DNA from: Chondrus crispus
Taxonomy: Eukaryota; Rhodophyta; Florideophyceae; Gigartinales; Gigartinaceae
Direction of reading: 5' to 3'
Assembly (NCBI RefSeq): GCF_000350225.1
Contig: NW_005179111.1
Span: 494,272 to 558,271, forward strand
DNA length: 64,000 nucleotides
Below, piece by piece: positions 24,279-34,528 of this stretch. Position 1 is the first letter of the stretch. Every line of letters starts with the position of its first letter. Position numbers and translations under genes: made by a program. The notes beneath the pieces are model-generated. The model had not been told where the DNA came from. It saw nothing but the letters and a program-made list of their open reading frames with translations, and ran no database searches.

Positions 24279-24296
24279 TTCTAGGTCGGGAGACCA
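24279..24296 (-). other. Primer binding site of outer Ty3 element
   Basis: The minus strand starts TGGTCTCCCGACCTAG, four bases from the LTR edge, as in the inner copy. A partial second copy (AAGGTCGGG) lies near 24256-24264, and another LTR-edge-like string (CACCTTTGTAGTGCAA) at about 24209-24224. Confidence 0.55.
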
Positions 24297-24300
24297 CTTT

Positions 24301-25473
24301 TGTAGTGCAATGTGCCTGGCAGGCCGCGAACACAGTCCGACGGTCAAACAAAAAGAAGAAAAACAACAACAGCAACAACCACTGCCGATGGCACGCGCTA
24401 CGGATCGTTCGAGACTCCCTTTCCCCTTGTGTGGGCTTGCGGCCCACGGTAGCTCAACTACGACGGGGGGGTAAGGAAAGATGCCCGGCCCGGGAGGATA
24501 ATGGTCGTAGAGACTTGTGAAGACTTGAGTGCTCGGCGAGTGCGGGTTGGGCTTGTCTACGAGAATGTAACCGCGGGTCGCTGGGTTGTAAGGCAAATGC
24601 TCGACGAGCGTCTTCAGCACCTTGGGTATAATTCAAGGTCTTTGACGGGGGCTTGCTCAGCACTACCCGACGGGATCGTAACCGTGTAGCAACGCTACTA
24701 CCGACGTGTTGCCCGATGGCTAAAACCACCCTCACCAGCGAGATCACAATCGCGGTAGGTGGTACCAACTCTGTCTTATACAGTAAGACCTTCGACGGAG
24801 GCGTCGTTGCAACCGCCTTCCGACGGAACTTGAAACAGTAGCAGCGCTACACAACGTGTTGCCGGATGGCTAAAACACCTACACCGGATCGGTCGCAACC
24901 AACTCCAGTGGAACCAACACAATTAAGGGAAAAATAGAGGTAGAAGTGGAGAATGATAGGGAAATAAAGGGAAAAGAAAAGGGAACCCCCGAGCGCAAAG
25001 GATGCCGTAGGCTTAGGTAAAAGGGAGTGTCTTGGTAGAGACGGACTTCGACCAAGGCGACATTCAACTCTGGCAACTCGGGTTCGATTGGGAAATAAAG
25101 GAAAAGGAAAGGGGACCCCCGAGCGCTGAAGGATGCCGTAGGCTTAGGTAAAAGGGAGCGTCTTGGTAGAGACGGACTTCGACCAAGGCGACATTCAACT
25201 CCGGCAACTCGGGTTACCTTTACTGACTTGGTGGTCAGAGGACTAAGGTATATATCGCCCCGCCGGAGCCACTACATTGGCTCGCGGCGCTAGATCCTAG
25301 ATCTAATCTAGTGTCAGCAAAATTAATGCCAACTAATTAACTAAATAAAATAAAAGAATTAAAAATTAAAACTGTGCAATTATTCACACGTGTGTCCCCC
25401 AACCCGGACTACTTTTCATATCCAGATATTTTCCTTTCTTTTCACCCCCCTTTTCAGGTGCGTATTGCACTAC
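24301..25473 (-). repeat. 5' LTR of outer Ty3 element, with internal tandem duplication
   Basis: It starts TGTAGTGCAATGTG and ends TTGCACTAC; the last family base (A) is replaced by G of the flank. At 1173 bp it is about 120 longer than the inner LTRs. The excess is explained by a tandem repeat of about 130 bp at 24959-25216. It is clearly more diverged from the inner LTRs than those are from each other. Confidence 0.9.
24959..25216. repeat. Two-copy tandem repeat of about 130 bp within LTR
   Basis: Units start at 24959 and 25090 (GGGAAATAAAGG) and each ends at AACTCGGGTT. Both include GGATGCCGTAGGCTTAGGT and GACGGACTTCGACCAAGG. The inner LTRs have a single unit. Confidence 0.92.
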
Positions 25474-25800
25474 GTGGCCGTGCCCATGTCCCCGCAGCAC
25501 GACGCCCGCACCTTTGTTGCGTCAGACGCCGTGTCGTGCCTGGTGCGCTGTAGTGGCAACATCTCCAAAAGTGGCTCAGTGCCACTACAACCACTTTTAG
25601 AGATGTTGCCACTACATGCGCGACGCCTTTGCGCGCGACCGCGCCGCGGCGCACGCCCTCTGTGCCGCCCTCGTGCGCGACCCGCTCGTCGCCTACGTCC
25701 CCGCCCCGCCCGACTTCGTCGAAAATTCGCACCACGTCTACCCCTTCCGCGTCCACTCGGCGCGCGAGGTCTTCTAGCGCATCGGCGTCCTGCACGCCCC
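25474..25800 (+). pseudogene. Host-gene fragment next to Ty3 LTR, split by a 68-bp element
   Basis: A GC-rich plus-strand frame runs from the LTR edge (VAVPMSPQHDARTFVASD) to about 25546. With the 68-bp insertion and one TSD copy left out, it continues in the same frame (DAFARDRAAAHALCAALV, then PLVAYVPAPPDFVE) to TAG at 25776. Past it HAP-like sequence and a C-rich run follow. It looks like part of a real gene, cut on the left by the Ty3 insertion. I cannot name the family. Confidence 0.45.
25549..25616. mobile_element. 68-bp hairpin element with TG...CA ends and 5-bp TSD
   Basis: The ends are TGTAGTGGCAACATC and its reverse complement. Two 26-base arms (25549-25574, 25591-25616) pair with one mismatch around a 16-base loop. 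TGCGC flanks it on both sides (25544-25548, 25617-25621). Terminal TG/CA and a 5-bp TSD are what Ty3-type integrase produces, and the first seven bases (TGTAGTG) equal the Ty3 LTR terminus of this window. Leaving it out, with one TSD copy, restores an open frame. It may be a minimal integrase substrate or a tiny MITE. Confidence 0.75.
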
Positions 25801-26841
25801 GTTAAGTACTCCCCGTTCACCCCCCCGCCATCCGCCCTGGCCCCCCCCCGCCGCACCACTACTGCATAATCACTTCGAAATATACTTGCTAGCGTTTACA
25901 TTCCGTTTTGTCTCTAACTGTAAGGCTGCACGGCTCTTTTTCATTGCTCAATCACTCTGTATGTTTGAGGAACATTTCATTCACTTAATGCGCTCACTCT
26001 TCGCCAGTGCAGGTTCCGAACTCATCGCTTGAATACAACTCAACTCTTTTGCGCTTTCGCGACCCCTTGGATCCGGCCGTCCGCTTCCTCTTCGAAATGT
26101 TTTCCATCTCTCGAGGCTTTGGATATTTATTTTGGGATTTGACGTTATTCTGAATGAAATAGTGACCTGTGGAATAAATTTCTTCACCAAAGTCGTTCGG
26201 GTTCGTTTGGAATACAATCAGGAAGTTTTACGCATCAAGAACACAGTCACTAAGTTTCGTGCTTAGTATCTAACTATCATATGGGTTTCACATGCGACAT
26301 GCGAGCTATCCATAGAGACTGAGATGCTCTACCAACTACGAACTTTCTTCGTCCGAGAAACTCTCATTGTCGATCTCATTGTCGATCTCATCGCCCGAAT
26401 ACATGTCAGCACGGTTACGTTTTCCCCGGTGACACGTTTGTTGTTGCCCCTTTTCTGCGTTCCGCTTCACTTCGCTTTTGTCGGCTCGGGAGCTGCATCG
26501 CGGCTTTCCAGCCAAGCTTGGAAATCGGCAAGCATTTTGCCATTTCTAGCAGAGACGCTTGATGCGCGACCGCTGTTATGTTCCGGAGCTCTCTCCGCCA
26601 GGTTTTCAACGGCTCCTGCGACCATAACATCATCATGTGCATGTAATGCGTCTTTGGGACGAGCAAGCAACTCATCGCGTTGGTTCTCCTCATTCCCTTG
26701 GACTTTTTTGGATCCACGCCGACTCGGTCGCTAACCTCTAGTCTTTGTTTCCTCCTTATCCTTTCTTCGCCCGCGCGCCAGCGTGTTAACTCTCACCCTA
26801 GATGCCTTCTCTCCGGATTGACGCGGAATGGAAAGTCTCTG
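25801..26841 (-). other. Region downstream of the 359-aa gene with short basic open stretches
   Basis: Minus-strand open stretches lie at about 26705-26465 (ARPKDALHAHDDVMVAGA...) and 26115-26001 (ISKRKRTAGSKGSRKRKRV, ending in SSDEFGTCTGEE), the latter with a bipartite-like nuclear localisation signal. They could be further exons or decayed parts of the gene at 26842-27921, but no splice sites were confirmed. 25801-25980 shows nothing clear beyond a C-rich run. Confidence 0.35.
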
Positions 26842-27921
26842 CTAAAAGTTGATTTTCCTTCTAGCTCTTGGCGGCGCCCCACTGTCGTTTAGCAGCGGAG
26901 CTTTCAGGGAAGATGATCCGATCGGTAGCGAGTTGACGACACCCGTACTGCTCCCGCGGGAAGGTGGAGTACTATTGTTCTTCGATGGCCGTGTCCGGGC
27001 GCTTGTAACCTCGTCAATATTCTGTTCGTGGGTATTTCTAGAATCGCTTCCATTCTCGATAAGACTATTGCTGTATGAGCCGTCCGGAATCATTGTCCGA
27101 ATGCCTTGAAAGCGAACAGATCCAGATTGCCTCTCTGTCGCAGTGATGGCACTGCTCATCACAGCAGCGGAAACGGGTGGAATAGGTTCCACATCGGGTG
27201 AGATGTCTTGCACTACCACGCCTGACGGCACATCTTCAATGCTGTATCGAGGTAAGCTGACTTTTATCTTTTGTTCCGATGCGTTTAGAGCGACTTCCCC
27301 ACTTCCAGATGTGCCCACAGCTTGAAGGTTTCTTTTGCTCTCTCGTTCTTCGGCTGCCCTCTGTACCTTGCCTTTCGAATATAGCTTTGCAGCCACCATC
27401 TTGCGAGTTGGAAATATCCGCACTCCCTGTGGCAACGGATCAAAATTCTCATCTAGGGCAGTCATCAAAACCAACAGCTCTATATGCTCCGGCTTTTTTC
27501 TTCTGAGCATGTCATATGTCTTCATTCCGTACAGTGAACCTATGACGGATGGCGCGAGATCCGCAACAATGCGCATGAGAGTTTCCGCCCTGTTCTTATC
27601 TTCCACGTCGGTGCCATACCACCTGTATTGCATATTAGGGTCGTTCGCATGCTTCTGATTGTGATCGCGAACAAAGTTTCCGACTTCCCGAAGTACGTTG
27701 AAATATGAGTTCGTGTCTTTCCCTTTGGCTGACGACGGGTTTCGTTTATCCTTTTTTGTGTTCGTTCGTTTCGCGATCTGTTCTGGAATGGGTGGGGGTC
27801 GCGCTACATTGAGATAATTAGGAAAAATTCCGGTGGGAGTTAGCTTTGGACGGAGCTCTCCTAGTTTTCGCCGTACGGTTTCAAGTGGCATGGGCAGTAA
27901 TTCCTGATTTGGTTCCATCAT
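26842..27921 (-). CDS. Unrecognised 359-aa protein
   Basis: ATG at 27921 opens 359 codons to TAA at 26842. The N-terminal half is compact and mixed in composition (LPMPLETVRRKLGELRPKL; YFNVLREVGNFVRDHNQKH; RWYGTDVEDKNRAETLMRIV). The C-terminal half is Ser/Pro/Thr-rich and probably disordered, ending in RARRKINF. No catalytic motif or membrane segment is seen. A Tnp2 transposase gene would be its divergent neighbour if the inversion inferred below is undone, so it could be the second gene of that DNA transposon (a DNA-binding accessory protein), but this is inference. It may also be an ordinary host gene. Confidence 0.5.
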   Translation of the reverse strand: MMEPNQELLPMPLETVRRKLGELRPKLTPTGIFPNYLNVARPPPIPEQIAKRTNTKKDKRNPSSAKGKDTNSYFNVLREVGNFVRDHNQKHANDPNMQYRWYGTDVEDKNRAETLMRIVADLAPSVIGSLYGMKTYDMLRRKKPEHIELLVLMTALDENFDPLPQGVRIFPTRKMVAAKLYSKGKVQRAAEERESKRNLQAVGTSGSGEVALNASEQKIKVSLPRYSIEDVPSGVVVQDISPDVEPIPPVSAAVMSSAITATERQSGSVRFQGIRTMIPDGSYSNSLIENGSDSRNTHEQNIDEVTSARTRPSKNNSTPPSRGSSTGVVNSLPIGSSSLKAPLLNDSGAPPRARRKINF

Positions 27922-28170
27922 GGAATACGTGGATGTCAGGATGCTTCACGGGCGGCAGAGGAGTTCGAAGTGGCATGTAGAGGGGGTGGAGATATTGCGA
28001 ATGGACGGTGGAGTAGAAAATGTAGAGTTATGCCGTGTGGATGAGGAAACAAGGTTGGATGTGAAAGAGAAGTGAAGCGTAGACTTGTGGTCAGCTTTTC
28101 AGTAATCCGGTGTATTCATGCAGCAACCGCGCTCTCAGATCCGAAGCGAAAGGATGTGCGATGCGAGAAG
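27922..28170. other. Spacer left of Copia array, ending in half of a split TSD
   Basis: About 250 bases with no coding. It ends in AGAAG at 28166-28170, next to the Copia 5' LTR. The other copy of this TSD is not at 40752 but at 60515-60519 as CTTCT. It may hold the promoter of the 359-aa gene; no clear TATA box was seen. Confidence 0.5.
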
Positions 28171-29418
28171 TATTGAAAATGTGCGACCACATGCTGTTAT
28201 CTGGAAAGTGCAAAATCGAGCGACACGTGTACTTCACTCGACGGTCCGGACCCTCACCCCATATTACCACATGACACGTGTAAAGTCTCAGATTTTGGGG
28301 TTCTGGGGACGAAAGTGGACTTTTGGAGGGTCATGCAAATTTGCATAAATGCCGAAAATTTGCATTTGGCCCGAACCGTTATAGGGCTACAGAGGCAATA
28401 CTGCAAATCTATTGGGTGTCGGTTCGAATGCTGCAATTGTATTGGTCTGTTATTGTCCACTTATATGCACTCATGCTGGTGATATATCTTGAATGATCGG
28501 TATACGTATTAATTACATCATTTCGGGGGTTTCAAGTTGTTCACCATGGTTGTAATGGGTAATTACGTGTGGCCTTGGCGCTGGACACTTGTGTGCGGTG
28601 TACACATGTACACATCGCCAGGTTGCTGCGTGTACGTACACTTGTACACGTCGCCTACATACGGTCCGGCGCGTGCCCGAGCACAGTACATGTGAATTAA
28701 AAGTACAAGTATTTCTCGCAAGAGACATGTACTTACGTGAGTATTCAGTGTATGCGTCACGCTGTATGCGACCCTTGCATCAGCATGCGCCGTTGTACTA
28801 CAGTCTCGTCAGCATGCGACGTTGTACTGTGCTCTCGTTATGGTGCGCCGTTGGATGCAAGTTGATGACAGTACTCGTGTGATTCACATCGGATATCACG
28901 TGAGATGTGTAGAAAGTCTGGATGCACATTGTTGCTATCCGTCATAGTTGTCTGGCAGTGTGTACCGAAATTAGTAAGGTACGAAACAAGGGCATGTATG
29001 GGGACTGAGATATGACAGGACTTTGCGTTGTTGGAAATAGAGAGATGCCAAGTTGTTCATTGCGAAAGAATATATTCTGTCATGTCTGGATGCAGATTAG
29101 TAAGGTGTGAAACGATTGCATGCGTAGGGCCATGGTTTACAGTCACTGGAAATGTGTAGAAACTGTTGTGCACTGATAGTCAATAGTCAATTCGTAAGGT
29201 GGAAATAGAACAGTGTGGACGGGCCAGAAGAGGACTGCGCTTGGTCGCGCATATGGTGAGTACGGTTTACGAGGTGCCAAAGTAATGGGATAGTGTAACA
29301 CTCAAAGTGTATAAGTATCGCCGAAAGACGGCTCCAAGTAAACCTCGGCACCAACTCCTTCACTCACACACATCAACCTGCCCTCCTTCTTTCCCTTGCC
29401 CCTCCGAACCTACCATTA
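28171..29418 (+). repeat. Copia LTR 1 (1248 bp)
   Basis: It starts TATTGAAAATGTGCG and ends CCTACCATTA, so the terminal bases are TA/TA rather than TG/CA. ACACGTGT-type palindromes lie near the start and GTACAC palindromes at about 28600-28660. A TATA-like TATAAGTA at 29310-29317 leaves about 80 bases for R-U5. CCTTACGAATT-like CGTAAGGTG repeats occur at about 28975-29200. Confidence 0.92.
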
Positions 29419-29423
29419 GGTTA

Positions 29424-29441
29424 TGGGCCCAGTCCCTCGCT
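29424..29441 (+). other. Candidate primer binding site of Copia element
   Basis: Five bases after the LTR, TGGGCCCAGTCCCTCGCT starts with TGG, as a site pairing with a tRNA CCA end should. It is conserved at 34157 and, reversed, just inside 56507. The tRNA was not identified and the match could be to an internal tRNA part, so this is tentative. Confidence 0.35.
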
Positions 29442-29454
29442 GTCGTTTCACTGC

Positions 29455-29790
29455 ATGAGTCTGTCGTTCTCGTTCCGTTGTTTCTGCCGTCGTTGTCGCT
29501 GTCGTTTTCGCTGCCGTTTCTCGTCGTTCTTTCCGCTGGTCTTCTCGCTGTCGTTGTCGCTCTCGTTCTTGCCGTCGTTCTTGGTTTTGGTTTTCGCTGC
29601 TGCTGTCGTTCTTGCTCTATTGTGTGAATTGGTTTTGGTCATCGCCCCGGCTGTCTTCGTTGTCTTCGTTCTTGGTTTGGCTTTCGTTCTTGCTGTGGTT
29701 CTTGCTGCTGTCTCTGTCTTTGGTCTTCGTCTTCGTCTCCGCTCCCGCTACCGCCGTCGTCGTCAATCTCGCATTTGGTTTTTCTTCGTT
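29455..29790 (+). repeat. Pyrimidine-rich degenerate repeat in Copia leader
   Basis: Over 300 bases are built from units such as TGTCGTTCTCGTTCTTG and CTTCGTT, with few adenines. Long frames in it (Arg/Ser/Leu/Val-rich on plus, Lys/Asn/Asp/Gln-rich on minus) reflect the repeat, not coding. It is conserved at 34188-34523. The copy at 56170-56490 lacks about 39 bases. It lies just upstream of the putative first exon of ORF1 and ends at a splice donor. Confidence 0.75.
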
Positions 29791-29795
29791 CTCTC

Positions 29796-30467
29796 ATGCA
29801 AAGTAAGTTTTGAGTTTCTTTCCATTTCCTACACATCTAAGTGATTGTCTTTGCACGTTTTGGTGGTTCTTAAGAGCAATAATTCCAAAATCTGTTACTG
29901 ACGATTATCTTCATATTCCTTATTGTGAATACCTGTTCTTACGGGGTTGTGTTAGATCTGGAATTAGTACCGGTGCGCTCTGCGCCTGGGAAGCTGGTCA
30001 CCGGTCGAACGGTTCGGACATCGGAGGTCGTATCCGTTGAGGTGCTTGAGCCTGAGGATCAACCTTCGCCTCGGCTCGCGCTTCCGGGTCCCTCCTCGAG
30101 CAGCGCACCATATAGGATTCCTCGTATTCCGCGCTCTGTTCCCGCACCAATAAAGAGAACTACGCATCGACTTTCTGCTCGGAAAGCGGCTGTTCTCGCG
30201 GATAAAGAGTTTAAGCGTGAGCGCAAGAGGAATCGTAAGGTGTGCCCGCGGTATAAGCGGTATTGTAAAGTGTGCGGCGTTAGTGGCAATAGTGCGAAGG
30301 CCTTTTACGACCACATTCAGTCTAGGTCTCATCGCATTCAAGTTGCCAACGCTAAGGAGACTCCGCGTTGTATCCCTTGCAATCGCGTCTTTGAGTCTCA
30401 CGGGCACCTCAAGTGCCACGAGAACGGTGCTGCACACTTAAAGGTAGTTTGTGAACAGAATAGTTAG
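29796..30467 (+). CDS. Copia ORF1: two C2H2 (U1/JAZ-like) zinc fingers, predicted spliced
   Basis: The open stretch (to TAG at 30465) has no ATG of its own. A first exon ATGCAAA (29796-29802) followed by donor GTAAGT, a TACTGAC branch-like site at 29896-29902 and acceptor TTAG at 29952-29955 gives an intron of 153 bp and puts ATG in frame (MQNLELVPVRS...). The product is about 172 aa: a Pro/Ser-rich N-terminus, a very basic stretch (KEFKRERKRNRKVC), then CKVCGV...FYDHIQSRSH and CIPCNR...KCHENGAAH. Both fingers have C-x2-C and H-x5-H spacing, typical of fingers that bind double-stranded RNA or splicing RNA. It sits ahead of gag in its own frame and is conserved in three copies. Its role is unknown; nucleic-acid binding is likely. 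Confidence 0.72.
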
Positions 30468-30640
30468 GGATTTCATCCAAATAAATTCACATATCTGTTC
30501 GCAAATTTCTCCTAGTGCAACTTCATAGTAATCATATCGAACTTCTTAGACGGGTGGGCTTGCCATTGTGTTGACTATCGGTTGACGGCTTGGGATCCCC
30601 GAACGGATATTTCGAATACTTGAAGTTTATTTGCACTAAA

Positions 30641-33007
30641 ATGGAAGATCAAGGAGGAGGAGGATCCATCAGAATCGACAAACTGACGGACTCCAACTTC
30701 TACGTGTGGAAGCAGAAAATACAACTTCTGCTTGCTCTACGTGATGTTGACCAATACATCGTTGAGGGAAGAGTTCCAAGTGAGGAACGCGCGGAAGAGC
30801 GTAAGAAGTGGATAAGAGGTGACAGTAAAGCTAAAGCACTGATTGGTCTCTCCCTATCAGATGAGCATCTTGAGCATGTACGTGATGTTGATTCCGCTCA
30901 TGAGATGTGGGAAGCTATTGTCAACGTGTTTGAGAGGCACACTTTGCTGAACAAACTAGCTGCACGTCGTGAGTTCTACACTGTGAAGATGCTTTCCGGT
31001 GAAAAGGTGCTTGCATACATCAATCGTGTTAAGCAGCTGGCAGCCATCCTCAAGTCAATGAGCGTAAACATCGATGACAAGGAGATGGCCATGGCAGTGC
31101 TCAACGGTCTGCCTGCCCGTTTCGAGGCTCTCATCGTTGCACTTGATGCTCTCGGTAATGAGGAAAAGATATTCAGTTTGGACTTTGTGAAAAGTCGTCT
31201 GCTGCAGGAAGAGCAACGAGCAAACATGAAGTCTAGCTCCTCACAGACATCGGCTCTGGTTAATCGTGCCCCGAACAATCGGGACATAAACGATTACAAA
31301 TGCACGAACTGCGGTCATACAGGCCATACGGCAACCCGCTGCTGGGGAAAGGATTTGAATGGGCGTCGCCCGGCTCCTCCTAGCGGATATAAACCGCGTA
31401 TGTCTCAGCGGAAACAATCTGCATTTGTCACACAGAAACCTGATCCCGACGTGGTTGTAAACAGCGTCGACTTCACATGTCTGATGTCGAAAGCTTCGCG
31501 CACGAACGATCTGGAGATGTCGCCTTCGTGGCTCGTAGATTCAGCTTGTACAGCTCATATTACATATGACCGATCTTTGTTTGCGACGTATGAGCCACTT
31601 GAATCCGCCTCTGTTCAGATGGGAACCAAGGCTAGTGCAAAGGTTGCCGGCCGTGGTGACGTTCACTTGAAGTTAAATGTGAATGGCCGCATCGAACCGT
31701 GCAAGTTGACGGATGTATTGCACGTTCCGGACTTTGCGTTCTCTCTACTCTCTGTCAGTCGAATGACTGAACTTGGACTAAAAGTTGGGTTCGAAAATGG
31801 AAAATGCATGATCAGACGAGGCTCAACTGTAGTGGCGACTGCGACATTGGTTGGAGAACTTTACGTTCTCGACATCGTCAGTGACGTCGGATCTGCACAT
31901 GCTGCCACCCTGCAAACGTGGCATGAGCGATTTGCACATGTGCATTCTCAAGGTATTGCTTCGATGATTCGTGACAATGTGGTAAGTGGAGTCAAACTAC
32001 TTGGTAATGAGGCTAACAAAATCAACAATACTAACAATGATTGCATCTCTGAAAAATGTTCTGCGTGCGTCTACGGCAAAGCCACTCGATCTGTGATCCC
32101 AAAAGAGCGGTCCTCGAGGCGGGCATACTTCTGTCTAGACTTAGTTCACTCTGACGTTTGTGGCCCCTTAGAGGTGCAGTCCATTGGTGGTGCCAAGTAC
32201 TTCATTACCTTCATAGATGATCACTCAAACTGGTCAGTAGTGTACCCCATGCATCATAAATCAGAAGCATTTGAACGATACAAAACGTTTGCACAACTTG
32301 CTCAGACTCACACTGGTCGCAAGATCAAAGTGCTTCGCACCGATCGAGGTGGTGAGTATCTGTCCACGGAGTTTAAGTCTTTTCTGATTGCAAATGGTAC
32401 TCAGCATCAAATGACGACCGCGTACACACCGGAGCAAAATGGCGTCGCCGAACGACTGAACAGAACTTTGGTAAACTTGGTGCGCTCCATGCTAGCGCAC
32501 AAGAAAGTTACAAAGGGGTTCTGGGCAGAAGCACTTGCAAATGCAGTGTACGTTCGAAATCGAGTCACGTCACGTGCCATTCCCCCCAAGATGACCCCAT
32601 ACCACTTATGGATGAAATCTGTGCCAAATGTTGGTCATTTGCGTGTTTTCGGTTCAAAGTGTTGGTATACATTACCAAAACACAACATCCAGAAACTTGA
32701 CGCCCGTGCAAAGGAGGCAATGTTTCTGGGGTATGCTGAAAATACGAAAGCTTACAAGTTGTGGGATGGTGATTTGCACAAAGTGATCGTATCCAGAGAT
32801 GTTACTTTTGACGAGTCCACGGGAGGCAAATCTGGTGAACCGATGGACACAAACGACGAGGCTACAACTGATGATGACACAATCAACTTGAGCATCGATG
32901 AGGAAGTTGCAGAAAATGATGCAGTGCTGTTATCTGGAAAGTGCAAAATCGAGCGACACGTGTACTTCACTCGACGGTCCGGACCCTCACCCCATATTAC
33001 CACATGA
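30641..33007 (+). pseudogene. Copia gag-pol, truncated after integrase
   Basis: ATG at 30641 (MEDQGGGGSIRIDKL). It keeps gag, the zinc knuckle, protease and integrase, and is identical or nearly so to the copy at 35374. At 32926 (residue about 762) pol ends and reads into the LTR, stopping at 33007. RT and RNase H are missing, so it could act only with help from another copy. Confidence 0.9.
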
Positions 33008-34151
33008 CACGTGTAAAGTCTCAGATTTTGGGGTTCTGGGGACGAAAGTGGACTTTTGGAGGGTCATGCAAATTTGCATAAATGCCGAAAATTTTCATTT
33101 GGCCCGAACCGTTATAGGGCTACAGAGGCAATACTGCAAATCTATTGGGTGTCGGTTCGAATGCTGCAATTGTATTGGTCTGTTATTGTCCACTTATATG
33201 CACTCATGCTGGTGATATATCTTGAATGATCGGTATACGTATTAATTACATCATTTCGGGGGTTTCAAGTTGTTCACCATGGTTGTAATGGGTAATTACG
33301 TGTGGCCTTGGCGCTGGACACTTGTGTGCGGTGTACACATGTACACATCGCCAGGTTGCTGCGTGTACGTACACTTGTACACGTCGCCTACATACGGTCC
33401 GGCGCGTGCCCGAGCACAGTACATGTGAATTAAAAGTACAAGTATTTCTCGCAAGAGACATGTACTTACGTGAGTATTCAGTGTATGCGTCACGCTGTAT
33501 GCGACCCTTGCATCAGCATGCGCCGTTGTACTACAGTCTCGTCAGCATGCGACGTTGTACTGTGCTCTCGTTATGGTGCGCCGTTGGATGCAAGTTGATG
33601 ACAGTACTCGTGTGATTCACATCGGATATCACGTGAGATGTGTAGAAAGTCTGGATGCACATTGTTGCTATCCGTCATAGTTGTCTGGCAGTGTGTACCG
33701 AAATTAGTAAGGTACGAAACAAGGGCATGTATGGGGACTGAGATATGACAGGACTTTGCGTTGTTGGAAATAGAGAGATGCCAAGTTGTTCATTGCGAAA
33801 GAATATATTCTGTCATGTCTGGATGCAGATTAGTAAGGTGTGAAACGATTGCATGCGTAGGGCCATGGTTTACAGTCACTGGAAATGTGTAGAAACTGTT
33901 GTGCACTGATAGTCAATAGTCAATTCGTAAGGTGGAAATAGAACAGTGTGGACGGGCCAGAAGAGGACCGCGCTTGGTCGCGCATATGGTGAGTACGGTT
34001 TACGAGGTGCCAAAGTAATGGGATAGTGTAACACTCAAAGTGTATAAGTATCGCCGAAAGACGGCTCCAAGTAAACCTCGGCACCAACTCCTTCACTCAC
34101 ACACATCAACCTGCCCTCCTTCTTTCCCTTGCCCCTCCGAACCTACCATTA
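32925..34151 (+). repeat. Copia LTR 2, lacking its first 21 bases
   Basis: It begins TGCTGTTATCTGG (base 22 of the LTR) fused to pol and ends ACCATTA at 34151, then leads into a second PBS and leader. It serves as the 5' LTR of the complete internal region. The TATA-like box is kept. Confidence 0.92.
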
Positions 34152-34528
34152 GGTTATGGGCCCAGTCCCTCGCTGTCGTTTCACTGCATGAGTCTGTCGT
34201 TCTCGTTCCGTTGTTTCTGCCGTCGTTGTCGCTGTCGTTTTCGCTGCCGTTTCTCGTCGTTCTTTCCGCTGGTCTTCTCGCTGTCGTTGTCGCTCTCGTT
34301 CTTGCCGTCGTTCTTGGTTTTGGTTTTCGCTGCTGCTGTCGTTCTTGCTCTATTGTGTGAATTGGTTTTGGTCATCGCCCCCGCTGTCTTCGTTGTCTTC
34401 GTTCTTGGTTTGGCTTTCGTTCTTGCTGTGGTTCTTGCTGCTGTCTCTGTCTTTGGTCTTCGTCTTCGTTTCCGCTCCCGCTACCGCCGTCGTCGTCAAT
34501 CTCGCATTTGGTTTTTCTTCGTTCTCTC

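Larger units (their letters stand above)
1..25473 (-). mobile_element. Outer Ty3/Gypsy chromovirus, interrupted by two later insertions
   Basis: The element reads on the minus strand: 5' LTR 24301-25473, leader, gag 24136-21851, pol 21980-19069, then pol continued at 4734-3986 and 3045-2184, a 3' region, and an LTR end at 1-94. A second copy of the same family (4735-19068) and a diverged Copia solo LTR (3046-3985) interrupt pol. The coding parts align co-linearly with the inner copy but carry in-frame stops and frameshifts, so it is inactive. Pairing of the 1-94 LTR end with the 24301 LTR rests on a shared one-base-shorter run near position 30 that the inner LTRs lack, and is less sure than the rest. 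The 5-bp flank of the left LTR is outside the window. Confidence 0.8.

Noticed and set aside
28589-28882. 97-aa Cys/Thr/Tyr-rich frame inside the Copia LTR, repeated in each LTR
   Set aside because: It sits in the U3 part of the LTR with GTACAC palindromes and is open on both strands; no start context or homology. Repetition is due to the LTR.
29455-29844. 129-aa Arg/Ser/Leu/Val-rich frame in the Copia leader
   Set aside because: It follows the TCGTT/CTT repeat, has a mirror low-complexity frame on the other strand, changes length with repeat number and overlaps the predicted splice donor.
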